A stretch of 6,594 nt of DNA from Candidatus Dormiibacterota bacterium (GTDB lineage: Bacteria; Chloroflexota; Dormibacteria; Dormibacterales; Dormibacteraceae). The stretch's first letter is position 1. Every line of letters begins with the position of its first letter. A model generated the notes under the pieces. It made no database searches and was not told the DNA's origin. It saw only the letters and a program-made list of their open reading frames with translations. Positions 1 through 5,745 of this stretch are shown here, in pieces. Made by a program: the position numbers and the translations under genes. The DNA lies in NCBI GenBank assembly GCA_003151665.1, contig PLYD01000274.1, positions 1-6,594 of the forward strand, given 5' to 3'.

Positions 1-687
1 CGTGATTGCACCGACGTAAAAGCAGACGAATGCGCCAATGATAGGCGCGGCGCTGGCAAACGCGACGGCATGGCCCGCGGTCGGAAATGACATGCCGACG
101 GCGATGAGCCCGACGGTCTTCTCCATGTCGTTGCCGCCGTATGCAAAGGCCTGGGCCGCGGCGGTGAGGAACTGAAGCCTGGAAAGCCTAAGCAGCGATG
201 CGTGCGGGCGGGTTCCGAACACGCGCCGGATGGACCCATACACGAACAGAGCCAGCAGGCCGCCGCCGAGCACCGAGATCGGCATTCCGATGAGGACCCG
301 GGCCACGCCGGCCCAATGGATGGCGCTGCGGCCGCCGTCAATCAGCGCCCATCCGAGCATCGCGCCGACCAGGGCGAGCGTCATGCTCGTCGGAATCCCG
401 AACCACAACGACACCAGCACCACACACAGCGGGGACACAGTGATCAACACATAGCCGAGAGGTCCCTGCGCTCGTAGGTCGATCACGTTGGTGCCGACCG
501 TTTGGGCCACCGCAGTGCCCAAGACCAGAGGCCCGGCGAGGCTGACCAGCAGAAGCAGGGACGCAGCGCGCGGGCTGATGACGCGGCCCGATGTGAACGA
601 TCCCATCAAGTTGCCGCCGTCGTTGAAGCCCGACACGAGTCCGAAGAGCGATGCGGCAACCAGAGGTCCGATCGCTTCCAGATTCAA
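1..687 (-). CDS. PiT-family inorganic phosphate permease, N-terminal part (runs off the left edge)
   Basis: The minus strand has an open frame of 229 codons with no stop up to the window edge, so the C-terminus is missing. The product should be an inner-membrane low-affinity phosphate transporter that couples phosphate uptake to a cation gradient. Both signature repeats of the PiT family are visible: GFNDGGNLMGS near residues 20-30 and, about 155 residues later, FAYGGNDMEKTVGL. Hydrophobic segments alternate between them, including one with the family-typical FGIPTSMTLALVGAMLG. An in-frame TGA at 718-720 limits the N-terminus. The only start that keeps the first helix is TTG at 685-687 (reads LNLEAIGPLVAASLFGLVSG); CTG at 679-681 is possible. 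No well-spaced Shine-Dalgarno sequence precedes it. The gene is divergent from the carboxypeptidase gene, 47 bases away. Family assignment is firm; the exact start and substrate are inferred. Confidence 0.9.
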   Translation of the reverse strand, partial: MNLEAIGPLVAASLFGLVSGFNDGGNLMGSFTSGRVISPRAASLLLLVSLAGPLVLGTAVAQTVGTNVIDLRAQGPLGYVLITVSPLCVVLVSLWFGIPTSMTLALVGAMLGWALIDGGRSAIHWAGVARVLIGMPISVLGGGLLALFVYGSIRRVFGTRPHASLLRLSRLQFLTAAAQAFAYGGNDMEKTVGLIAVGMSFPTAGHAVAFASAAPIIGAFVCFYVGAIT

Positions 688-734
688 GCTCCGAAGTTTA
701 CTAGGGCACCGCTGATCTCACGAGACTCTTCATC
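688..734. other. Short divergent intergenic region between the phosphate permease and carboxypeptidase genes
   Basis: These 47 bases must contain, or overlap, the start signals of two diverging genes. On the minus strand a TAGTAAACT stretch (695-703) ends 7 bases before the TTG start and resembles a -10 box. If used, it would give an almost leaderless permease transcript. On the plus strand I see neither a good -10/-35 pair nor a Shine-Dalgarno sequence before ATG 735. The promoter for that gene may lie inside the 5' end of the permease gene. Low confidence. Confidence 0.25.
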
Positions 735-1943
735 ATGTTGTGCCATATGAAGTGGAAAGTAGCCCTGTTGCTCGTAGCGGTGGTCGGCGCGGTGGGCGTC
801 GTGAACTACTTGAGGCCCATACCAGCGGTGGCGGCGACAAGCGCGCTTCACGCCCAGGACACGGTTCAGGGCACGGTCCCCCGGATCCCGTGGCCGAGCG
901 ACGGTTCGGGGGCGGTGGGTGCGGGTGGCCTCGGCCTCATCGCCAGCTCGGGCAATGAGCTGCCGGTGTCGGCGGCAAGCGTCACCAAGGTCATGACCGC
1001 ATTGGTGGTCCTCACTGACAAGCCACTCAAGAAAGACGAGACGGGACCGACCATCACGATGACCGACACAGACGTGCAGTCCTACCTGGCCGATGAGGCG
1101 AACAAGGAATCGGTGGTGGCGGTGCAATCCGGTGAGCAGCTCACCGAGTTCCAGCTCCTGGAGGGCCTGCTCATCCCGTCCGCAAACAACTTCGCGCAGA
1201 CGCTCGCTCAGTGGGACGCCGGCTCGATCGACACCTTCGTCGCCGCCATGAACAAGCGTGCGGCGGCCCTTCACATGGCGCAGACCACCTTCACCGATAC
1301 CAGCGGGGCGTCACCAAAGACCGTGAGCACGCCCAGCGACCTGATGAAGCTTGGCATGGAGGCGATGAAGTCGGACGTGTTCGCCCAGATCGTGGGGATG
1401 GCCCAGGCGGATCTTCCAGTCGCCGGGCGGGTTTACAACGTGGACGGAGTGCTGGGCCAGAACGGGATTATTGGCATCAAGACAGGATCAGGCCTGGCGG
1501 AAGGCGCCAACTTCCTGTTTGCTGCTGATGCGTCAATCGACGGTCAGAATGTGACCCTGTTCGGCTGCGTCATGGGCCTCCCTACGCTCGCTCGCGCGTT
1601 CGCAGCCGCGAAAAGTCTCATCGCATCAATGCGGTCGAACCTGCACGTCCGCCGGATCATGGCCAAGAACCAGGCGGTCGCAACCTACGCCACACCGTGG
1701 GGCGGACAGTCAGACTTGCTTTCGACCGTGGACGTCGACCTTGTCGAGTGGCCCGGAATGATCGTTCGGCAGCGGCTGGACGCGCCGGCTCTTGTGGTCG
1801 ACAAGCCGATCGCGCCGGGCACCCGTGAAGGCACCGAGCACGTGGTGTTGGGCGACTACACCCTGGATGTCGAGCTCGTGACCGCCAGCCCGCTGTACCC
1901 GCCGGGAAGGGCTTGGCGCCTGACCCGCATCAACTTCTTATGA
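735..1943 (+). CDS. D-alanyl-D-alanine carboxypeptidase, PBP5-like serine peptidase family S11
   Basis: The 402-residue product is an extracytoplasmic penicillin-binding protein predicted to remove the terminal D-alanine from peptidoglycan pentapeptides, limiting cross-linking. A hydrophobic segment at about residues 8-24, followed by AVAATSA, is a signal peptide or N-terminal anchor. All three active-site motifs are present in order and with normal spacing: S82-V-T-K85 (nucleophile and base), S149-A-N151, and K249-T-G251. The region after about residue 300 (ending RAWRLTRINFL) is the beta-rich tail usual after the catalytic domain. Length fits the family. ATG 735 gives MLCHMKWK; ATG 747 (MKWKVALLL) gives a more typical signal peptide, and neither has a clear Shine-Dalgarno sequence. 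Its stop codon is embedded in the Shine-Dalgarno sequence of the next gene, so the two are probably co-transcribed. Function is firm; whether it is cleaved or anchored is not. Confidence 0.92.
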   Translation: MLCHMKWKVALLLVAVVGAVGVVNYLRPIPAVAATSALHAQDTVQGTVPRIPWPSDGSGAVGAGGLGLIASSGNELPVSAASVTKVMTALVVLTDKPLKKDETGPTITMTDTDVQSYLADEANKESVVAVQSGEQLTEFQLLEGLLIPSANNFAQTLAQWDAGSIDTFVAAMNKRAAALHMAQTTFTDTSGASPKTVSTPSDLMKLGMEAMKSDVFAQIVGMAQADLPVAGRVYNVDGVLGQNGIIGIKTGSGLAEGANFLFAADASIDGQNVTLFGCVMGLPTLARAFAAAKSLIASMRSNLHVRRIMAKNQAVATYATPWGGQSDLLSTVDVDLVEWPGMIVRQRLDAPALVVDKPIAPGTREGTEHVVLGDYTLDVELVTASPLYPPGRAWRLTRINFL

Positions 1944-1948
1944 AGGAG
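1943..1948 (+). promoter_or_regulatory. Strong Shine-Dalgarno AAGGAG overlapping the carboxypeptidase stop codon
   Basis: AAGGAG starts at the last base of the TGA stop (1941-1943). It lies 17 bases upstream of the GTG at 1966, too far for normal use, but 8 bases upstream of an in-frame ATC at 1957-1959. A 9-codon mini-ORF (ATG 1940 to TGA 1969) also runs across it, linking the upstream stop by ATGA and the downstream GTG by GTGA. The site therefore bears directly on where the next gene starts. Confidence 0.65.
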
Positions 1949-1965
1949 ATTGAACAATCGCAAAG

Positions 1966-2370
1966 GTGAAGGGATCCGGCACTAATCAATCACCGTGGCA
2001 GCTGACCACGCCCAGTGGCTCGTCCGAGTACCAGATGTACAAGGACGAGTCGCTGGATCCGCCGGCGTTGGTCTGCGTCGTTGGAAAGACGGAGCTGAGA
2101 TACGATCTTCGCTGCCTGGACGATCTGCACGCGATGCTCAAGAAGCACGGCGACTGGATGCCTCTGGGCAGCGCAGATGAGCAGAAACCGGCGGCTGACG
2201 GCACCGTTGAAGCCTGGAGTCGATCGCCCAAGAATCCCGTGGGTGGGTGGTATGGCCTCAAGAAAGGCTTGCGGGGAAGGTTCGGCATGTACGTGCCACC
2301 GCTGATGGAGGCTTTGGGCCTAGCCGAGGTCGAGCACAACCCGAAGAACAACCGGATGCGAGCCATTTAG
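1966..2370 (+). CDS. Small conserved protein of unknown function (about 134-137 aa)
   Basis: I do not know a function for this protein. It is soluble, rich in charged residues, with no signal peptide or membrane segment. It shows a conserved-looking core: SPWQL near the N-terminus, DPPALVCVVGKTELRYDL at about 32-49, LDDLHAMLKKHGDWMPLGSADE in the middle, and NPVGGWYGLKKGLRGRFGMYVPPL followed by ALGLAEVEHNPKNNRMRA at the end. From memory this matches a family of uncharacterised actinobacterial proteins of the same length that usually begin MAK-; I am not certain of its DUF number. The GTG start at 1966 is conventional. However, an in-frame ATC at 1957 would give (M)AKVKGSG with ideal Shine-Dalgarno spacing and match the usual family N-terminus. 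An in-frame TGA at 1951-1953 excludes anything longer. It sits directly behind the carboxypeptidase gene and is likely translated with it. That suggests, but does not show, a cell-envelope link. Confidence 0.85.
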   Translation: MKGSGTNQSPWQLTTPSGSSEYQMYKDESLDPPALVCVVGKTELRYDLRCLDDLHAMLKKHGDWMPLGSADEQKPAADGTVEAWSRSPKNPVGGWYGLKKGLRGRFGMYVPPLMEALGLAEVEHNPKNNRMRAI

Positions 2371-2584
2371 AGGATGGCGTTCATCTCTCGTGGCTTCAAG
2401 GGCAAGCGCCGCGATGCTGCAAGCCGTCTTCACCTGAGCGACCACAAGCGCCGGCTCGCTCGTTGTCCTAGCTGGTAGGGAGTTCAAGTAACGCTCTTGG
2501 CGCCCGCACGGGTCCAGGCAGGATCGCGACTTGTGGTCCCTTAACCACTGTCGGTAAGCCTGTTCTGAAAGGGGGGAGGCCACC
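2371..2584. other. 214-base intergenic region before the HD-GYP gene
   Basis: The left half holds the 34-codon remnant-like ORF at 2374-2478. The right half contains a weak inverted repeat (GTGGT at 2533-2537, ACCAC at 2544-2548, 6-base loop) and ends in the purine-rich ribosome-binding site GGGGGGAGG at 2571-2579, 5 bases before the GTG at 2585. I see no T-tract terminator, tRNA or recognisable riboswitch. A promoter for the HD-GYP gene probably lies here, but no clear -10/-35 pair stands out. Confidence 0.4.
2374..2478 (+). pseudogene. Probable 5' remnant of a sulfite-oxidase-like molybdopterin oxidoreductase gene, or a small basic ORF
   Basis: This 34-codon ORF starts 3 bases after the preceding stop and encodes a basic peptide beginning MAFISRGFKGKRRDAASRL. 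From memory, SRGFxGRR followed by a short Arg-rich stretch and RLPPGQ is the typical beginning of actinobacterial/Chloroflexota sulfite-oxidase-like oxidoreductases (YedY-related). Here the similarity stops after RL: the expected PPGQY...DFPVLSAGPTP never appears in any frame, and the frame ends at TAG 2476-2478. The simplest reading is a deletion scar that left only the first twenty or so codons. It might instead be a real small protein or chance. AGAGG abuts the ATG directly, too close for good translation. Confidence 0.3.
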
Positions 2585-4126
2585 GTGGTTGCGCGCTCGC
2601 CGGCGGCGAGGTCGGTCCGACAAGGATCCCGACGGCTCGGGGCCTGGCCAGACGCGTTGATTGGCCTGGGCCTGCTCGTCCCCGCCACATTCGTGCCCCT
2701 TGCGGCGATGGGTGGGGGAGGGTTGCTGGTGGTGCCCAACCAGCATTTCTACATAGTGTCGGCGGTATCGATCGTCGCGGCTCTGATCGCCGGCGCCCTG
2801 GCACTCGCAACTGTTCAGATCGGCCTCTACCGGGTCCTCTTCCTCTGCCTCGGCTTCATGTCCCTGTGCGCCATCTTCGCGGTACACGGTCTGACGACCC
2901 CAGGAATCCTGGTCCCGAACCTCTTCAGGGAATACTCAGGGAGCGCGGTGGCCATCTCGGCCTACCTGAGTCTGGCGATTCCAGCACTCTTTTTCGCCGC
3001 CAGCTACGCGCCTGGCCTGGCGCGCCTCGAAAGTCGTCTGCCGTTCTGGCCTGCTGGGTGGCTTGTGCTCGCCGTCGTCATCGCGTTAGTTGTCTACGCA
3101 GGTGTTGCGATCTATCGCACCTGGCTCATCGCCGCGTTGCCACTCTCGCAGCCGCCGTACAGCACTGGCCTCGCGATCCTCAGCATCGGACTTTTCTTCT
3201 TCGCCGCGCTACGCCAGGCACGCAGCTACCGGCGCGCACGACTCGTCAGCCAGGCTTTCCTGCTCGCCGCGTTCGTGCTGCTCGCTGACGCGGCTGCTGC
3301 CATGGTGCTGTTTAACCCCTGGACGGTTGGATGGTGGTACTACCACCTTCTGATGCTCGCCGCGGTTGGGCTGGCACTCAACGCGCTTCTGGTCGAACGG
3401 ACTCGCGCGCAATCATTGCGGTCGGTGATCGAGACGGCGCTGGAGCTAGAGGTCTCCGTTGACGTCGAGGAGCTCGACTTCGAGGTCATCGCCGCGCTGG
3501 TGGCAGCAGTCGAGGTCAAAGATCGTGAGACCCAGGGTCACAACCGGCGCGTCGCGCAGCTCTGCGTCCAGGTCGGACGGCAGCTTGGCATGTCCGCCTC
3601 CGAGCTCCGCGTCCTGGCGCGCACCGGACTCCTCCACGATGTTGGCAAGCTCGGGGTTCCGGACGCCATTCTCGAAAAGCACGGGCCGCTCACGGAATCC
3701 GAGGCCGCAGTCATGAAGACGCACCCGGAGATCGGCGTTGCGATTCTGAAGCGCGGCGGACATTTCAAGCGCGAGCTGCTCGGCGTTCTCTACCACCACG
3801 AGCGGATGGATGGAAGTGGCTACCCGCACGGGCTGGTCTCGGACGCTATACCCATAGAGGCCAGGATCGTGGCAGTCGCCGATACCTATGACGTGCTTAC
3901 GACCGACCGGCCCTACCGTCAGGCCTGTGGCGGCAGAGAGGCGCGGCGAGTGGTTGAGGAAGAGGCCGGTACGCATCTCGATCCGCATGTGGTGGTCGCA
4001 CTGATGCGCGCGCTCGACCGCCGAGAAAACAGGTCGATCGGCACTCCAGGCAATAGTGTCGGTGCGAGGGCATTGCGCCGAGTGGCTGATGGAAGAAGCC
4101 CCGTGTCGAATCACCGAACCGCCTAA
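2585..4126 (+). CDS. Multi-span membrane protein with C-terminal HD-GYP phosphodiesterase domain
   Basis: The 513-residue protein is predicted to hydrolyse cyclic di-GMP at the cytoplasmic face of the membrane. Residues about 22-270 form some seven or eight hydrophobic helices (around 22-42, 56-77, 82-101, 120-141, 158-177, 194-209, 222-243, 250-269). They match no sensor domain I can name. A short linker (271-300) leads to the HD-GYP domain (about 300-478). Visible conserved residues are E315 and H319 (ETQGHNRR), H351-D352 with K355 (HDVGKLGVPD), H380, H404-H405, the GYP loop DGSGYP at 409-414, and D433 (VADTYDVLTTDRPYR). All catalytic and metal-binding positions seem intact, so activity is likely. 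There is no GGDEF, EAL or receiver domain. The last 35 residues are polar and probably disordered. GTG 2585 is supported by GGGGGGAGG 5 bases upstream. The ligand sensed is unknown. Confidence 0.9.
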   Translation: MVARSPAARSVRQGSRRLGAWPDALIGLGLLVPATFVPLAAMGGGGLLVVPNQHFYIVSAVSIVAALIAGALALATVQIGLYRVLFLCLGFMSLCAIFAVHGLTTPGILVPNLFREYSGSAVAISAYLSLAIPALFFAASYAPGLARLESRLPFWPAGWLVLAVVIALVVYAGVAIYRTWLIAALPLSQPPYSTGLAILSIGLFFFAALRQARSYRRARLVSQAFLLAAFVLLADAAAAMVLFNPWTVGWWYYHLLMLAAVGLALNALLVERTRAQSLRSVIETALELEVSVDVEELDFEVIAALVAAVEVKDRETQGHNRRVAQLCVQVGRQLGMSASELRVLARTGLLHDVGKLGVPDAILEKHGPLTESEAAVMKTHPEIGVAILKRGGHFKRELLGVLYHHERMDGSGYPHGLVSDAIPIEARIVAVADTYDVLTTDRPYRQACGGREARRVVEEEAGTHLDPHVVVALMRALDRRENRSIGTPGNSVGARALRRVADGRSPVSNHRTA

Positions 4127-4198
4127 CTGTGCCCGGCACGGTCAGTGCGTGGCAGGGGGGTGCGCCGGGACCTGGCTCTGGCAGGCCCGCCGCCCTAA

Positions 4199-4215
4199 AG
4201 GGGGACGTTCCCCCT
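4199..4215 (+). promoter_or_regulatory. GC-rich hairpin in the leader of the oxidoreductase gene
   Basis: AGGGGGA (4199-4205), a CGT loop and TCCCCCT (4209-4215) form a perfect 7-bp stem. An outer CCT/AGG pairing (4194-4196 with 4217-4219) extends it past a small internal loop. No T-run follows, so it is not a standard intrinsic terminator. It lies 111 bases past the conserved end of the HD-GYP domain region and 72 bases after that gene's stop, and 22 bases before ATG 4238, which lacks a clear Shine-Dalgarno sequence. It may be a weak terminator for the upstream gene, a leader structure, or chance in GC-rich DNA. Confidence 0.35.
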
Positions 4216-4237
4216 CAGGCATGTCACGATTGAACCA

Positions 4238-5065
4238 ATGAAATTCGGCGTTGCGATTTTCCCCACCGATTACTCCATCTCGATGACCGAGCTCGCGCCG
4301 GCGGCCGAGCAGCTTGGCTTCGAATCCTTGTGGGTCGCCGAGCATTCGCACATTCCCACTAGCCGGCTGTCGGCGTGGCCTGGCGGGCAGGAGCTGCCCA
4401 AGCAGTACGCGCACACCCTGGACCCGTTTATCGCCCTGACTGTCGCGGCACTGGCTTCCAAGAAACTGCTCGTGGCCACCGGCATCTGCCTGGTGGTGCA
4501 GCGCGACCCGATCCATACGGCGAAGCAGGTCGCCAGCCTCGACTCCATCTCGAAGGGGCGCTTCCTGTTCGGCGTCGGCGCCGGTTGGAATCGCGAGGAG
4601 ATGGAGGACCACGGGACCGACTTCACCACGCGTTTCCAGCTGATGCGTGAGCGAGTGGAGGCGATGAAGGCGATCTGGACCCAGGACGAGGCCGAGTATC
4701 ACGGGAAGCTCGTTAACTTTGGGCCGCTATGGTGCTGGCCGAAACCGGTCCAGAAACCACACCCGCCAGTCCTGCTCGGCGGCAGCGGGCCGAACGTCCT
4801 GAAAAGAGTGGTGGCTTATGCGGATGGTTGGATGCCCAACCGGGGCGCGGACCTCCCTCGGATCCCCGAGCTCCAGGAGCTGGCGCGGGCGGCGGGGCGC
4901 GGCCCTCTGCCGGTCACCGTGTACCCGAAGGCCGACGCAGCAGCCGTCGAGCAAGCGGCTGAGGCGGGAGTCGAGCGGTGCATCTGGTATGTGCCACCCG
5001 ACGGTCGCGACCCGGCGCTGCAGATGCTCGAAGAGCTCGCGAAGCTGATCGAGCCCTTTTCCTAG
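4238..5065 (+). CDS. LLM-class F420-dependent oxidoreductase
   Basis: The 275-residue product belongs to the bacterial luciferase-like TIM-barrel family, in the branch that usually uses deazaflavin F420. Such enzymes are cytoplasmic and transfer hydride between F420 and varied organic substrates; the substrate here cannot be read from sequence. Family landmarks are the MKFGVAIFPTDYS start, ESLWVAEHSHIP at 29-40, ATGICLVVQRDPIHTAKQVASLD at about 80-102, SKGRFLFGVGAGWNREE at 105-121, the RxxxMRERVEAMKAIWT helix at about 132-148, PKPVQKPHPPVLLGG at 168-182, and YADGWMPN at 194-201. Length is normal and the gene looks intact. ATG 4238 is the natural start although no good Shine-Dalgarno sequence precedes it. 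Its TAG stop shares the CTAG at 5062-5065 with the convergent gene. F420 dependence is inferred from the subfamily; FMN use cannot be excluded. Confidence 0.9.
   Translation: MKFGVAIFPTDYSISMTELAPAAEQLGFESLWVAEHSHIPTSRLSAWPGGQELPKQYAHTLDPFIALTVAALASKKLLVATGICLVVQRDPIHTAKQVASLDSISKGRFLFGVGAGWNREEMEDHGTDFTTRFQLMRERVEAMKAIWTQDEAEYHGKLVNFGPLWCWPKPVQKPHPPVLLGGSGPNVLKRVVAYADGWMPNRGADLPRIPELQELARAAGRGPLPVTVYPKADAAAVEQAAEAGVERCIWYVPPDGRDPALQMLEELAKLIEPFS
5062..5065. other. CTAG palindrome serving as stop codon on both strands
   Basis: TAG at 5063-5065 ends the plus-strand oxidoreductase gene. TAG read from 5064 down to 5062 ends the minus-strand DinB/TPR gene. The two genes meet with no intergenic DNA, so no terminator can lie between them and their transcripts must overlap unless they end inside the opposing gene. 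Confidence 0.85.
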
Positions 5066-5745
5066 AGTTCGGTCAGGGCGCGAAAGCGCGAGTCACCCCG
5101 CACCGACGCGAAGTCCTCATCCTCGGCGGCCGCAGCCTTGAGGTCCTCTCGCATCGCCAGGCTTTCGTCCAGCAGTGCGAGAGCCTCATCGCCGCGATCC
5201 TGCCTGGCTCGCACCGCTGCCAGGTTGTATATGGCAGCTCCCAGGACGCGTGTCGGAGCCTCGGCGGCCCGCAAGTCGGACACCGTCTCCTCGGCCAGCC
5301 GGTCGCTGCGCCCCGCCTCTCCCCGCTCGAGAAATTGGTCAGCCAGGTGGATGCGCGGATGGAGGTAGCTGTTGCGAAGGATCGCTTCGCCGATGGTTTC
5401 CGCGATGTACCAGTTGAAAGGCCTGTCTCCCATGGTCTCCCACATCGCGATGATCGAGGTGAGCGCAGCGTCGGAGCGGGCTGCAGAGTCCGCGAGGGAC
5501 ACTCCGGCAGCGGCCACCATCTCCCCATCGTTCAGCTCGTCGATATTGCCGGGAGGCGCATTGACGGGTCGCTCTGCGGCCGCCTCAGTCAGCCCATTCC
5601 ACAGGCGCTCGCGCCAATTGGCGATGTGAAACATGGTCATGCTCGGCGTCCAGCCTGAGGCGGGCTCCGGCTTTCCCGCCATCTCCGCGACAAACGCCTT
5701 CTCGAGATCCTGCTGCTTCTGTAGCAAGGCAAGCACGTCCTTCAC
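5062..5745 (-). CDS. DinB-like four-helix protein with C-terminal TPR-like tail
   Basis: The 227-residue cytoplasmic protein has two parts. Residues about 1-145 read like a DinB/ClbS-type helical bundle: KDVLALLQKQQDLEKAF, then GWTPSMTMFHIANWRERLWNGL, and later LHPRIHLADQFLERG. H40, H129 and H133 fit the His plus HxxxH metal-binding pattern of that fold. Residues about 146-225 hold a TPR-like helix pair (AIYNLAAVRARQDRGDEALALLDESLAM) and end in DEDFASVRGDSRFRAL, a common closing motif of TPR proteins. DinB-fold proteins include thiol transferases and damage-response proteins of mostly unknown activity, so I assign no reaction. The start is GTG at 5743-5745, whose GTGA overlaps the TGA of the upstream ureohydrolase gene, with GGAGGG at 5752-5757, 6 bases away. 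This start is much better than extensions into the ureohydrolase gene. The overlap implies translational coupling. Confidence 0.8.
   Translation of the reverse strand: MKDVLALLQKQQDLEKAFVAEMAGKPEPASGWTPSMTMFHIANWRERLWNGLTEAAAERPVNAPPGNIDELNDGEMVAAAGVSLADSAARSDAALTSIIAMWETMGDRPFNWYIAETIGEAILRNSYLHPRIHLADQFLERGEAGRSDRLAEETVSDLRAAEAPTRVLGAAIYNLAAVRARQDRGDEALALLDESLAMREDLKAAAAEDEDFASVRGDSRFRALTEL

Noticed and set aside
202..750. Several plus-strand ORFs of 74-91 codons
   Set aside because: They lie antisense to the phosphate permease, whose two family motifs are clear; compositions are low-complexity and unlike real proteins.
684..1274. Long minus-strand ORF (196 codons) antisense to the carboxypeptidase gene
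   Set aside because: Arg/His/Gly-rich product with no family motifs; it mirrors the strongly supported S11 peptidase frame and is typical of antisense frames in GC-rich DNA.
2533..2548. Inverted repeat GTGGT-6-ACCAC
   Set aside because: Only 5 bp, no T-tract and no repeat elsewhere; expected by chance.
2479..2570. Possible tRNA or riboswitch (GTTCAAG and paired bases)
   Set aside because: No acceptor, D-arm or anticodon arm can be paired around GTTCAAG, and no known riboswitch core is visible.
3446..4114. 222-codon minus-strand ORF antisense to the HD-GYP domain
   Set aside because: No recognisable domain; it is the reverse shadow of a domain with all catalytic motifs intact.
4142..4702. 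186-codon minus-strand ORF antisense to the oxidoreductase start
   Set aside because: His/Arg-rich with no motifs, overlapping a well-conserved LLM N-terminal domain.
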